Assembly: GCA_029891345.1 (NCBI GenBank)
Contig: CM057009.1
Coordinates: forward strand, 288,062,966-288,126,965
Direction: 5' to 3'
DNA length: 64,000 nt
Source of the DNA: Dryococelus australis
Lineage: Eukaryota; Arthropoda; Insecta; Phasmatodea; Phasmatidae
How positions within the stretch are numbered: the stretch's first letter is position 1; each line of letters begins with the position of its first letter. A model generated the notes under the pieces. That model was not told the origin of the DNA, did not search any database, and worked only from the letters and a program-made list of their open reading frames with translations. Shown piece after piece: positions 1 to 12,465 of this stretch. A program made the translations under genes and the position numbers.

Positions 1-656
1 AAAGAATGAAATACTGAGTGTCAAAGTTCTAATGCACGTGAAAAATTGAGTGACAGAAAACTGTTTACAAAGTTATTTCCCAAGACGGATCCACAATGGA
101 TTTCTGAGATATTTCTGTTTTAAAGGTTGGCTGATGTGTTTATACTGTTGTGTTGTAGTAATAAACCAATAATGTAGTTTATATATAAGTTTTGTGTTTT
201 AAGACAATAATATAATTTTCGGGTCACATTGACCCGAACAGTACGAATGTATTGTGAACGTGAACAGAACAGCAGAAAATCAATTGCGTTGGAGTGTTTT
301 TAGTAACAACCTTAAAATACGACTGCAGCTAATTAAAATGGCTGTATAAAACTGTATTTTATGCTCTTGGGAAAAAAATACAATTTTTGAGTCATATTGA
401 CCCGAACAGTAAAAGTATATAGTATAACTGAACAGAACAGCAGTGTTAAAGACTACCACCGCCATATTAGATGCAGACTATCCCGACCTTGACCACATGA
501 CCTTGAATGACCTTGAAAACAAAGTCTCGAGAAAAAGTACATAAAAGTCAGCAAACATATTATGTTACAGGCAACTAACACTATATTAGATGCAGTTTAC
601 CTTGACAATATATATTTATGTAACTAAACCAAACCCATCATACTTATAGTGACCAA
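1..656. other. AT-rich non-coding with duplicated 70-bp segment
   Basis: No gene is seen. A segment at 211-275 with TGACCCGAACAGTA and AACAGAACAGCAG is repeated at 380-443. The first copy holds the perfect inverted repeat CGGGTCACATTGACCCG (220-236). ACCTTGA motifs occur three times at 480-520. Confidence 0.6.
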
Positions 657-809
657 ATGCACGAGTATGTTAAAATCATGGTATGGATCAGCATTTTTAT
701 AGGCTTAACTAGTGTTAAATTTAAAAGTCTGTACTGCGGGGTCCCTGGAGACTTGGAATGTATGAGGGCAGCTAGGGCGATAATAATACATGCTCTTCTC
801 AGACACCAA

Positions 810-948
810 TCCGCCACCATTCCTCCTCAATCCTCACCAATCCTACTCTTCAATCCTCCTCAATCATCACCAATCCTCACCAATCCTCCTCAGTCCTCAC
901 TAATCCTCCCCAATCCTCCTCAATCCTCACCATTCCTTCTCAGTCTCT
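810..948 (+). repeat. CAATCCTCCT minisatellite
   Basis: Tandem degenerate units of CAATCCTCCT and CAATCCTCAC (about 10 bp, roughly 14 units) form a pyrimidine-rich tract. It produces a repetitive Pro-Gln-Ser-Ser-Pro-Ile-Leu reading frame on the plus strand that I regard as non-coding. Confidence 0.85.
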
Positions 949-1229
949 AGAAATCAATGGTATTGCCGGAGGCCTCTACCCATACATATAAGAAAAAAAG
1001 ATTCACCTATTGTCTCCAAAATTTTTACATGCCGACAGTATTAATGTTTGTGTATCTAATCAACTGTCCGTATATTTTTATACTAAAGTACTTATTATCA
1101 TTATATTTACACTTCTTGACGTTTATAAGCGAGTGCTCATAGCACCGCTTTAAAGTTGTGAGGGATAAAAGGATACGACACACGAAAAAATTAAGGAAAA
1201 AACATTTCATTCATAATAATAATTTGTTA

Positions 1230-1677
1230 TTATTTTGTATTCATATTTACAGAAGAAAGCAATTCTTTACATCCTTTGATATAACCCCGATTATTAAGTT
1301 CTCTTATGATCGAAACCACCTCTTTCATCGCCCTGTAATCCCCACGTTGTTGCCTATCAAGCAAATAGTTACGTCTGGCGACACTTTTGTTGAGACCTTC
1401 AGTAAACATATCGTCAGTATACTCGATGTCTTCTGCCTTCTTCACTTCACTTGTCGAAGGAAACTAGGGGGAAATGTGCAGGACTGTCGAGGGAATAATC
1501 ATCGTCTTCAAAACTATCACTGTCGCCATAGTCATCATCAATGCTGTCTTCATGATCGTCTTCACTTCCTGCTGCATCCTCAAATTCAAGTTTACGTTTC
1601 TGTATAGCAGGAGTTGTATGTTCATTAGTATTTAGAGCTGATGATCGTTTATTTTGAAGTTCGTCAACTTCAAGCAA
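1230..1677 (-). pseudogene. Broken acidic ORF pair, unidentified
   Basis: Two minus-strand reading frames abut at 1,445-1,447. The first (1,677-1,447, also open upstream) has a basic KRKLEFE motif followed by a strongly acidic Asp/Glu/Ser stretch. The second (1,445-1,230, GTG-led, so not a true start) contains NYLLDRQQRGDYRAMKEVVS and ends in an amphipathic stretch. The frame change at the junction and the similar base composition suggest one ancestral coding unit with a frameshift or lost intron. I do not recognise the family. A retrocopy of a host gene or a TE-encoded DNA-binding protein are both possible. Confidence 0.35.
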
Positions 1678-1779
1678 ACATCTTTTGCAAGTGTACGTTC
1701 AGCACAAACCTACTGAAATGCACTCATTCCGACATTCCCGATGTCCTTGCGCTCAATTTCCCATAATCCTACTACTGAC

Positions 1780-1895
1780 ATTGTCCGGCACGATTCTCAC
1801 ATACGAAAATCCGGAATCGACCCCGCCGGGAAACGAACCCGGTTGGCTCAGGTGGAAGCGTGTAGTCTAACCACCATATCACCGCGGCCGCCATA
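1780..1895 (-). repeat. tRNA-derived SINE (family 1) fragment
   Basis: Read on the minus strand, GCGGCCGCGGTGATATGGTGG leads to an A-box-like region and then CCGGGTTCGTTTCCC, a B box (GGTTCG). It is the same family as the copies at 1,966 and 30,008 but diverged, and ends shortly after the head. Confidence 0.6.
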
Positions 1896-1965
1896 CAAGC
1901 AGAGTAGCTTATAAATGAGCACTGCGTCCGAATATACAACGTGCGAATTTTTTTTTAAAATGGGA

Positions 1966-2195
1966 CCGCGGTGGCTGAGCGGTTAGCCTTCTTGCCTCCT
2001 ACCAAGGTGAACCGGGTTCAATCCCCAACTGGGTCAGTCCGTGGGAATTGTGCCGGGCTATGCCGCTGGTTGATGGGTTTTCTCGGGGATCTCCCTTTTC
2101 CAGCGCTGCTTCCATACTCACCTCAATCACCTCGTCGGCTTTCAAGACATCGCTGTTAATAGCCACCCAAATCACTTCACTCACTCACACTTTGT
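1966..2195 (+). repeat. tRNA-derived SINE (family 1)
   Basis: The head GACCGCGGTGGCTGAGCGGT is an A-box leucine/serine-tRNA-like sequence and GGTTCAATCCCC is a B box. The body (CCGCTGGTTGATGGGTTTTC and so on) is shared with the 30,008 and 30,290-30,575 copies, including GACATCGCTGTTAATAGCCA near the end. The overlapping short ORFs are frame shadows of the SINE. Confidence 0.85.
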
Positions 2196-2295
2196 ATTGT
2201 CAAACAAGTACGATTTATACTCCATATAAAAGAAGAAGCTTGAACTTTAGAAAACAAAAATATTTCGTTGGAATATATTTTTTTAATATTTAAAA

Positions 2296-5200
2296 AATTA
2301 AATTATAATATTATATTTATAATGAAAACATGAGCATGTTTCCAACCGGATTGTATAGAAGGTACATTATGTAAAAAAAAAAAAAAAAAAAACACGAACG
2401 AAAACAAAACGTTCATAGAACTTTCCGAAGCACCCAGAACAGAAATAAGATTACATTTTTTTACTTTCATTACATTCCCATATACCGAAGAAAATGTTGC
2501 CGTCTAACACAGATATATTCACGTGAAACCCAGGGCTGTGTTTCCGACGCAGACACAACACGGTTTTTTTCTCCTTTCGTTTTTAGTATATTTTACGTTT
2601 TCGCGACATGATAGGCCTGCAGGTCGGGGCACAAAAGACATACAATTTAAAAATGTAAATCTACAAGTCATTTTATGGAATTTAAATTGCTAACTGTCTT
2701 GTTAGAGGAACTGGTTCGCCATTTTATTAAACAGCATTAATTTATCAACCATTAGAAGTCTATACATATCAGCCATATTTGTGTTGGAGTGACACGCAAA
2801 AATAAACACACTGAGAGGAAGATTTGTTTCAGCAAACAAAATTTTTGTTTGTATAGTACCAAAATTATACTTAGTTATCCACAAAAAATATTTTTTTGAG
2901 TAAACAAAGCGTGTGAAACAATAAAATTAATTTGTATATCAAACAAAATACACGCTTCCTCCATGTTGGGCCGAAATTAATTAGACTGTCAGCAATATAT
3001 TTAGTTGAGTCAACTGTAGGTATATATTTCATTGACTACTCGAACGATTTTCCTTTTCGAAAATACACCTCGAGAGTTTGCTTGTAATTTTTGTGACAGT
3101 TAGGATAGTATCATGGTTGTTAGAACATTTGTTAAGAATTATTAACGGTATAAGCATCCTAACAAGACTACTTCAACATGGAACTCAAGTTTAAGGTATA
3201 TATTCTAAAACATTATTTTGACATCAGTAATCACATTAGCGGAGGTTGCAAGGCCGTAGCGCTCGGGCATGAGCAAACTAGGTTCGAATCTCTGTTGGGT
3301 ATCCAAATCTATTTATATAAGTCGAATCTGTTTAATGTACACATAGCCAAGCAAATCGTTAGTTGCACTAACGAAACCTGTGTTTGGGGCAACCAAATAA
3401 GAGCACAGTATAATAATTTAGTTTCAGCGACATAATGTTTCACTGACCCTGTACAAACATGTGGTTGACTAAATCGAAACCGTTCTTTCAGTGTAACGGT
3501 AGTGCCAAGTAATTTTTGGGGGAAAGCTGTACGGGCTGCCGTCCATATCGTCTGGCGCTTTCGCACATGTGACTGAACAGGCCGCCATACATTATGACGT
3601 GCGCCGTTTTTTATGTGGAACTGCCGATACGATAAAGCAATGCAGATCTCAGCAGTGGAACAGACGGCGATGGACGGCCGTCAATATGTCGTTTTGTAAA
3701 ACAGCTGTACAGAGTCCTGTATAATCAGTGAATTACACGAAAATTTTCTCAAAATACATACGATGTTCATATGTTAAGGACTTCCTTTCTGGACGAGTTT
3801 GCTTTTTCGCGTGAATTAAAAATGATTAAAAAAAAACCGTGCTCCTATGCAATACCCACCTCTGTACTGTACGCTTGCAATAGATTATGTACGTCGGACA
3901 TAAAAAGTAATTTAATATTCGTGTTCAATGTTCAACTTGCACAAATTACGAATGCCATTCTTAGAGATTTGAATATAATTGCTCTGCAAAATACTTGTTA
4001 TTGTGCAATACAAACGATAAATAAGAAATCACTATCAGAAATAAATATGAACTATAAAAAAATCTCAATTTTTTTTTTTTAAATACTAATATGAGCAAAT
4101 TTCTGGTACTATTCAAAATATATCAAAAATATTTGCAGCTGGCACTGAATTTTTAAATTAATTCTTCTGGTCACTTATTTCAATGAATCAAGACAATACC
4201 TTCAAAAATATCCATATCAACTTTTTATATATTTGATTTAAGTGAATATTTTTTTACTTTTATTTGGCTATAGCTGCAAATATAATTTCAAAACTTTCTC
4301 CAATGCTAATGATAAATATTTTAACTTTAAATTTCATGCTACAATAAAAAAATATATATTATTTATATACAAAGTTTTATTTCAACTACAGTGATTCCTC
4401 AAGTCGTACAATTGCCTAAAGAAGTACTTTGCTATCCCGAATTTAGTTCACCTGCAATTACGGTTTAAATTCTCGCTCTTATAACTGAGATTTTATCTAG
4501 AATATTAAAATGGTACCACAGGCGAACCACATGCTTAGAACCCAAGAAATTTCGTTAAACTATTCCAGGAGCATAAAAAATAATTTTGAGCTGCACGATA
4601 TATACATTATAAATCCCCTTAACCCTGCATTTAAATTAAATTTGAATTTTAATATCCACATGTTTTAAAACTGTTTGATGTTATACTACTAAGGTATAAA
4701 GTAAAGTATCACTCATAATTTTTTGAGCATTTGAGCGGCTTAAAGGCGTACTATACAGTAAAAAATTTTTTATTTTGTATAATTACTGCCAAACTTGTAT
4801 ATAGTACTCGTAAAATCATTCCCACGATGCAAAAAACTGGTCCCATAAATGTTACGCTATAGTATGTTTAATTCATTAATTGTTATTATATATATCAACA
4901 ATTAATTGAAGTAAAACATTTGAAATATAACCAGAGAGAATATTTGATTCTTTGTAATAAGTGCTTAGCCAAATTGATATACAAAGTCAAGAATTGCAGG
5001 GAGAGCTAAAAATAAAAAAAAATTGTCAAATTTTTCTCATGTTCAGCTACTTAAATGTTGCCAAAATTTTTGCCGGTGCTATATTTTAAATATCATAAAA
5101 TGTCTAATCGTACTATTTAAAACGAAAATTCTCTGTTAATTTGTACGAAACAAATACAACAAACTTGCGTTATTGATTTACAATTATTTTTAAGTATTGA

Positions 5201-5690
5201 ACTAAACGCTGAATGCCATATGCAGTGTGTGTGAGTTTGTACTGTCTGACACAAATATTAAATAATTGATTTTTATGTTCGCCATACATAAATATTTGAG
5301 AGCTTCCAGCACGAAGGTCACGTTAAAGAGGAAGCAGTTTTTTTTAAATATTTGCACAACAAGGCAATCCCTACCTGCCGAGGAAGTCCTTCGCAAAGGA
5401 ATGGCGTGATTTGTTATTGAGAATTTTTTTTTATAAAACCCTGAAATCGCTGCTGCGATAATTGTCGAGTACTGTGAATCAACGGTGAACATATATGACA
5501 GCTCCGCACACAACGTTTGTTCATCGCAGCAATTTGAAGAATATATTTATCTGCGACAGAAAATTGGTTTTATAGTTCTTCCAAATAATGTACACCTTGC
5601 AGATAATACAGACGTCTGTGTCAATCCCAGTAAACAAAATATTTAAATCCGCTGTTTAGCATTTCTTGAGTAAACATATAGCCAAAGTCA
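2296..5690. other. AT-rich intergenic or intronic sequence
   Basis: No gene is recognised on either strand. There is a 20-bp A run near 2,372 and several T/A homopolymers. ORFs here are short, of low complexity and lack conserved motifs. A tRNA-like fragment at 3,236-3,305 is listed separately. Confidence 0.6.
3236..3305 (+). repeat. tRNA-like fragment
   Basis: GGAGGTTGCAAGGCCGTAGC, followed by an anticodon-like arm and a B box (AGGTTCGAATCTC), resembles a decayed tRNA or SINE head. The acceptor-stem halves do not pair well, so I do not call a functional tRNA. Confidence 0.4.
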
Positions 5691-5699
5691 AAATACCCT

Positions 5700-7985
5700 C
5701 AGAAATGAGGTAATGTTTAGCCTAGGCTTGGGAATTCGTTTTCCTGTCTGTGCGTCTGTGTGTATATGTGTGTAGGTGTGTGTGTGTCTGTGAGTGTCTG
5801 TGCATGCGTGTGCCCCACTTACAATTTTTGAACGCTTCAACCGAATTTCACCAAACTCGGTACACATATAATACTTCGTAAGGAAACCTGGCTTCATTTT
5901 ACAACCACGCCGGGCTCTTACTTTTAAAATGGCTGCCATTTTTTTAAATTTTGGGTGAATTGCCATATTTCGGAAAACATTCGACCGATTTAATGTAATC
6001 TTTGTAAGCTGGTAGAGCATTCTGAAAGCATTCAATATTGAGATGGATATTGTTGTTAGTCCTCCATTTTGTAAGATAGCACCAACTGAAATATTACGAT
6101 TTTACATTATATCTCGAAAACTATTCAACCAATTGTCACCCAATTTGGCATGTTCGTAATACTGTTGTAGGCAATTCAAACGTAAGTAATTGAACTATGT
6201 TAGTAACTTCTTTTTAAGATGGCGGCCACACAATCGTTTAAAGTTTATTTGAGTTTATTTACTTTCTTTTATCTACGAGTTTATGTTATTTATTTAAACT
6301 TATCTTCCATAACATTTAACCAATTTCGACCAAATTTTGTACACTGAAAGTATATAATACGAGCATCATATACACCAACAAATGACAACGTTTGTAGGCC
6401 ATTTTGGAATATAGCGCCATACGAATAAATAAAGTTATGTCATAACTCAGTAAATAATTAACCGATTACTACCAAGTTTGGCAAACAAGTAGTGCTGAAG
6501 CAGACGATGTTTATTGATGTTTTTAGCATGTCAGACACTTAGTTCCAAAATGGCTATCATATAACAATTTAAACTTAGAATGCCAGATCGTCTAAACTAT
6601 GTAATGAATTCTGAACATAACTTCGTATGCTGGCAGTAGACATTACGGCAAACAACTGTATGTACACAGAGTATCTTTTGCCCGCCATTTTGTAAGTTAA
6701 CGCAATGCGAGTTACTAAATTTTTTTGTCTTATCTCGGAAACAGTTGACAGATTCCTTCCAAATTTGGCAAACAAAGCGTATTGCAGCAGGTGGTGTATA
6801 GTGGGTCCGGCATTTTTTTTAAAAATGGTGGAGATATAACTTTTTTAGCTACGTATATTTTACAAACGAAACAAATTCCAACTTAATTTTGTATGTTGGC
6901 TGTACCTATTCCAACAACAAAATTTGTCTATGCAAAGACTACTTTCTCTGCTATTTTGTAAGATATTCCTACCAATAAAAACAAAGATTTTATCTCGCAT
7001 CTCAGGAAACAATCAAATCATGAAGATTTGCTGTGGCAGTCCATAATAATAAATGGATGGTCTTATGTAAGAAACTCTTATTTTTATAATGGCGGCTATA
7101 AAATCATTTTAATTTTGTGTGATATATCAACGAAACTATGTAATAATTTTTAACTCAACTTTGCATATTTGCAATTAACAATCATCGAAAATGCTATTAC
7201 ATTCCTTTTTTTGTCCTCCATTTACGAAGATCGCCAAATGAAACATATGGAGGTTTTATGCCATTGCTCGGGGATCAATCAACCGGTTCCCACCAAAAGT
7301 TACACTGGAACATTTCAAATAAATTTGAACAAAGTTCAATGGTTCAGACGATGTTCAAAATGGTCGCTTCATAAATAATTTCGGTTGGTTTGACATATAT
7401 ATTAAACAGTTTAACCAAATGCGACCATAATTTTATGTAGACAGTATACATTAGAAGTTTCGTGTATATAGCCTCTTTTCAGGCAGTTTTTTTTACAATA
7501 GCATGAAATAAGAAAATAAGACTTTTATATCATATCTCACAGGCCAAACAAACGATTTCCAATCAAATTATTCACACAAGTATCACTACGGTAAGCCATG
7601 CAAACTTATATATTTTATATGGCTTAGTCACTGACTTTCAAATAAAGGACCTGTGAATATTTTAAGTTAGTAAATCCTATCACTCGAAATATAAGACTGA
7701 TTAAATCCGAAGTTGAGGCTCTGAATCCGACCTCCGTAATGCAGCGGACTGCACGCTAGCTTCTAGTACGAAGTTTTATGGGTTCAAGTCCCGGATGAGG
7801 CATGTGTGTATTTGTAATTGTCCCTCGGCTATCACATTCGTTTCTGGTTTCATTTGTAAAGTATTTGCTTTTAAAGAGAATTGAAGTCCTACCTACCAAC
7901 ACGGCTTTTAACAAATTAATAAAAAATTAATGGCACCCATGTAAAGGAAAGTAGGCTCTCTACTTATATCAATAACTTATTGTTT
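5700..7985 (+). repeat. Complex tandem repeat, copy 1
   Basis: The copy opens with a TG-rich microsatellite (about 5,745-5,815) and continues as degenerate units of about 145 bp marked by a phrase like ATATCTCGGAAAC, then CAACCGATTTC, then CCAAATTTGGCA. Unit landmarks fall near 5,957, 6,107, 6,300, 6,434, 6,580, 6,725, 6,850, 6,985, 7,118, 7,255, 7,390 and 7,535. Each unit pair carries ATGGCGGCC-like or GCCATTTTGTAAG motifs. It closes with a tRNA-like segment (7,722-7,802, GGGTTCAAGTCCCGG) and a tail with GGCACCCATGTAAAGGAAAG. No long ORF runs through it. Confidence 0.8.
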
Positions 7986-8084
7986 ACTAGAAAAATTTTC
8001 AGCACGTGTTTTATAGGCAGAATCACAAAACATTTAATTTTTTTACGGACACTTTTGCTTATTAGCCTACTTTCCGAGGGAAAG

Positions 8085-10905
8085 AAAAGCTTATGAGGTT
8101 TCTTTCCTGTGTGTGTTTGCATTTGTAGGTGTGTTTCTGTGCGTGAGTGTGTGACCCCCCCCCCCCCCCACACTCACACACCTTTTTCTCTTTAAAATTT
8201 TAAACGCATAAACCGAATTTCACCAAACTCGGTAAACATATGGCACCTTGTAAGGACACCTGGCTTTTATAATTTTAGACCACGCCAGTCAGTCACTTTC
8301 TAAATATCGGCCATTTTAATGTTTAGGTAGATAAGTCTTATCTCGGAAACCACTCTACCGATTTTAACCAAATTTTGTATGCTGCAACGTAAGTTGTAAG
8401 CATTGAATTCAGAGTTCAATATTGTAGTTGGTTTGCCATTTTGGAAGAGAGCATCACATTAAAAATTAAGCTTTTACTTTATATCTCGAAGATTACTCAA
8501 CTAATTTTCGCCAAATTTGGCAAGTATGATAGGCCAGGTAAGTGTAAGCGACTAAACGGAATTAGCACTTATTAATTTAAAAAATGGTGGTCATACAAAA
8601 AATTTTTGTATATTTGGAATAAGTACTATAACGTTTAACACATTTGTAACAAATTTTGTACTCTGAAAGCATATATTGCAAGCGGCATACAAACCAAAGA
8701 ACACCCACTTTTTCCGCCATTTTGTAAGAGAGTGCTAAATTAATTAATACATTTTGTGTAATATCTCAGAAACAATTGACAGATTGCTATGTAATTTGGC
8801 AAACAAGTAGTGCTTAGGCATTTTGTATGTACAAAAATGTTTATTACATGTCAGACGTTTGTTTCAAAATTTCGGCCACCTATCAGTTTTAGCATAGTGT
8901 GCCATATCTTCGAAAGTATGTAATCAATTCCTACTCAACTTTGTAAGCTGGGAGTACACATAACAGACATGATATGTATTTACACAGAGCCTCTTTTTCC
9001 CTCCATTTTGTAAGATATAACTACACGAATAAATTAAATATTTATTTAATATCACGGGAAATATTTGAACGATTCCTAGCAAAACGGGAAATAATCAGTA
9101 CTGCGATAGGTGATGTTAACTGATATGTTTTATGTATGAGAAAATATTTTTATCTAAATGGTAGCAATGTTGCTAGTTTATCTTCTATCGTCGAAACCAT
9201 GTAGTTAATGCAAATGAAACTTTGTATAGCTGGCTGTATATATTACAGACATCAAATGTGTCCACACAAAATTACTTTAATCCGGCATTTTAGGAAATTG
9301 TATCACATAACTAATTACAATTAGGCGAGATCTCCCAAAAACAACCGATTTCTACCGAATTTGGAAAATATGTAGTACTATGGCAAACCATGTAAACTGA
9401 TAAACTTTCAGAGGGCCAGTAACACATATTTTTAAAATGGTGGCCATATAAAAATTTTTGATCGCAAATTTTTACCTACGAAACTGCAAAACAAAGTTCA
9501 ACCAACCCTTGTATGCTGACAGATACTGTATATCCCTCAAAATTGCCTATGCAAGGCTTAATTTCTCCGTCATTCTGTAAGATAGCCCCCACAATAGATA
9601 ATACTGTTTTTATGCTGTATCTCGGGAAAAAAATAAACCAATTTCTTTCAGGTTTGGCGAAGAGGTTGTACTGTGTTTGGCCATATTAATTTATGTGTTT
9701 TAAGTGTCTAAGTCTCTTACTTTCCGAACGACGCCTATATAAACATTCTATCTTAGTGTGCTATATCTACGAAACTATGTTACAAATTTAAATTTAACTT
9801 CGTATTTCGCATATATGACAATAATCGAATGTACTATTATATAAACTTTTTATCCTCCACTTATGAAGATCGTCAAATAAACAATGCAGTTTTTATGCCA
9901 TATCTTGAAGGCCAATTATCTGATTTGTGTGAAAATTTCAGGAAGTATAGCTACATTAGGGTGTTAATTAACACGTGTTATGTGAGGCAGTCATGTTTTA
10001 TTGGTGTTTGAATAAAATATTAAGATTTATTTGTTATATCTATGAAGTATTAAACACAATTCAACCAACTTTCGTATGCAAAATTTATTAATTAAAAGAT
10101 CATTTGTGCATACAGAAATCCTCTATTGCAGATTATTTTGCAAAAAAGTTTCGGGTGAGTAAATTGAATATTTTGCAATAATTCCGGAACAATTCAACTT
10201 ATTTCTACCAAATTTTGCACAACTACATGAGCCACGTAAAGTTACATAATTAAAATAGTGCAGACATTAATTTTTGTAGTGGTGGCCATACAACTATTTA
10301 GATATGTTTGTCACAACTATTTAACAATTTAAACAGATTCAATTAAAATGTTATTCTCATAGTATATATTGGAAATGAATTATACAGAGTCTCTTTTAAG
10401 ATAATTTTTATAATATATCCCTGTTTAAAAAATAAAGTTTTCACCCCATACCTCGGAAATCAATCAACCGAATTCTATAAAATTGTTTACATAAGTGGCA
10501 TTATGGTGGGCCCTGAAAACGCATGTGTTGTTAGTAGCTCATACACTTATTTTCATAATGATGGCCGTGTAAATATTGCAGGTTAGTGAACCCTATCATT
10601 CAAAACATTAGCCTGGTTACATCCGAAGTTGATACTTCGAATCCGACCTCCGTGATGCAGTTGATTGGACGCAATATTAATTTTGCAATTTTTTTTATTT
10701 CTACGCCCAGGTAAGTCATTCGTGTATTTTAATTGTATTGGTACAGTTTCGCATGTTTCTGGTTTCATCTCTAATGATATTGCTGTCAATGAGACGTCAA
10801 CGCATACCACCCATATAAGATTTTGAGAACTTCAATTAAATGTTTTTGCACCCATGTAGAGGAAAGGAGACTCATTAGTTATCAGTCATTTATTGTTTTG
10901 ATTTG
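8085..10905 (+). repeat. Complex tandem repeat, copy 2
   Basis: This repeats the organisation of the copy at 5,700: a TG-rich start (8,105-8,155) followed by a 14-bp C run, the phrase CCGAATTTCACCAAACTCGG, then a long series of about 145-bp degenerate units with ATGGTGGCCATA and GCCATTTTGTAAG. It ends in a tRNA-like remnant (10,641-10,720, GAATCCGACCTCCGTGATGC) and GCACCCATGTAGAGGAAAGG. The two copies are colinear over their full length but clearly diverged, so the large duplication is old. Confidence 0.8.
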
Positions 10906-11875
10906 TGACAGGCCTCGGATTATTGTAACATTAATTCACATAGCAAAATACCTTTTGTTTTTCGTCATTAGTGCACTAATATTATTGGTTCTGTTTATTT
11001 GTGTTGTGTAATTCAATTATACTTCAATATGATTGCACAAATCTCATAATATTTATTTCTTAGCATTCCTGAATATGGCATCACATGAGTTGTATCAACA
11101 ACAAATCCACCGTGTGCATACGTTTATTTTTGTTAACAACACCGAAACTTAGCACAAGTGTACACGACTGATTGTATTATACAAAAATCAAGAGAATCCC
11201 AGTGAAAATTAAAATTAAAAGGAAAAAAAAAAGGTCACACCCTATCACGCATGAACAGTTGCACTAACTACGACCAACATTTATAATTTTATTTCTATTT
11301 CTTTGACCTGTCTTTCAAAAATACGTTTTTTAAAGGCAGTTAACAAAAGAACAGAGGATTTTGGCCGGCAAGAAAACTAAATTCTGTGTTTCCTAGAACC
11401 TGTGTATGTCATCTTTTACTTCAAAACGCCGCAATTTCAAGCTACATTTATGAATTTATTATTATTATTATTTTTATTGACCGTAGCAGTTTTCACAACA
11501 AAAATGTAATTTTTAATGCAAGATAAGCATAATTACTACTGGCATGTTGCAAAAAAGTTAGAGATGTTTTCTTTTGTCCTAAATTTCAAACTAGCGCATT
11601 TCTTCCACTGTAGTGCACAGGAAGGCCATTTTTTAAGGTCATTCATTTCCTTGAAACAAGTGTAATCTGGATCTTATAACGTGGTGAGGAAAGAAAAAAT
11701 GTGATGTCGACTAATGGACCCAACCCAACATTTGTCTGTAAAGTGGTTGCATGACAGAGGAGGGGGGAGAGGAGATTCCGCCGGATGTTATCGAACACAC
11801 TCTCTACAATGTGGCTTCAGGCACGACGAAACTATTTCTAAACAGTTTCGCGAGAAGGCTGCAAGCTCGACTTAC
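10906..11875. other. Intron sequence downstream of the sif linker exon
   Basis: No gene is seen. A (TTA)n-like stretch lies at 11,457-11,475. The plus-strand ORF at 11,714-12,091 is the antisense shadow of the sif exon. Confidence 0.6.
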
Positions 11876-11985
11876 CTTCAGCAGGTTTTCAATCTCGAAA
11901 GAGTTCGTCCTCGAGGTGGACTTGCCACCTGGTTCGCTGGATGTAACCGGCGAGCTCTCTGCCTCTGGCGAGTACAACTCCTTGC
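11876..11985 (-). CDS. sif: still life (sif/TIAM) exon: PDZ-DH linker
   Basis: The acceptor CGACTGTTGCAG is followed by GC, which completes a serine codon with the lone A left by the exon ending at 41,146. Thirty-six codons follow, beginning KELYSPEAESSPVTSSEPGG and ending in SFEIENLLK before a consensus donor (CTGAAG then GTAAGT). The product reads PGW-S-KELYSPE across the junction. The segment is serine/threonine-rich and probably disordered, as expected for the linker before the DH (RhoGEF) domain. It ends in phase 0. I find no DH-domain exon between here and position 1, so it probably lies outside the window. Phase and splice sites are direct; gene membership is inferred from phase, strand and composition. 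Confidence 0.82.
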
Positions 11986-12157
11986 CTGCAACAGTCGCAC
12001 CGATATTGACGCACTGCACTGCACAACACCCTCAAACCATAGTACATACATTGCTGTACTTACAACATTTCAGAAGTCCTACCAATGTTAATTCTACTCA
12101 AGTTAGGAACAAAACGAATTTTCTTACGGTACAGTTTGGTACAGGGAAAATTTTCGC

Positions 12158-12465
12158 CAGTAGTGGGATCACCTGACATTTGAACTTTACCTTGACCTAT
12201 ATATGGATGAACTCATAACCTACTGATCTACTTTTGTCGGATTAATCGATTGGATTACCTCATGTGGATTAATTTGCGGCTTTTACGATGCATCGGATTT
12301 AGGGATTAACACTTAATACGATACATCAGATTAGCAGCAATTTAATCCACATGAGATAATCCAATTCATTAATCTGACAAAAAGTTCGCCAAGAGTTCAT
12401 CCATATATAGGCCAATGTCAAGGTCAAAGGTCAAATGATGCAGAAGGCCCCTGCTCCCACTACTG
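12158..12465. repeat. Fold-back (long inverted repeat) element
   Basis: Two arms of about 130 bp (12,158-12,300 and 12,310-12,465) are imperfect inverted copies. Both contain CCTATATATGGATGAACTC and a GGATTA-rich segment around TCATGTGGATTAA. Outer ends share CAGTAGTGGGA. The central spacer is only some 10 bp. It looks like a palindromic MITE. It lies about 170 bp upstream of the sif exon acceptor at 11,986. Confidence 0.75.

Noticed and set aside
657..950. 97-codon ORF rich in Pro-Gln-Ser-Ser
   Set aside because: It is produced by the CAATCCTCCT minisatellite.
3236..3305. Functional tRNA gene
   Set aside because: The B box is present but the acceptor and anticodon arms do not pair convincingly; it is treated as a fragment.
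11714..12176. Two overlapping plus-strand ORFs of 125 and 141 codons
   Set aside because: They are antisense to the sif linker exon and its GC-rich edge, without motifs; the minus frame has exact splice phase.
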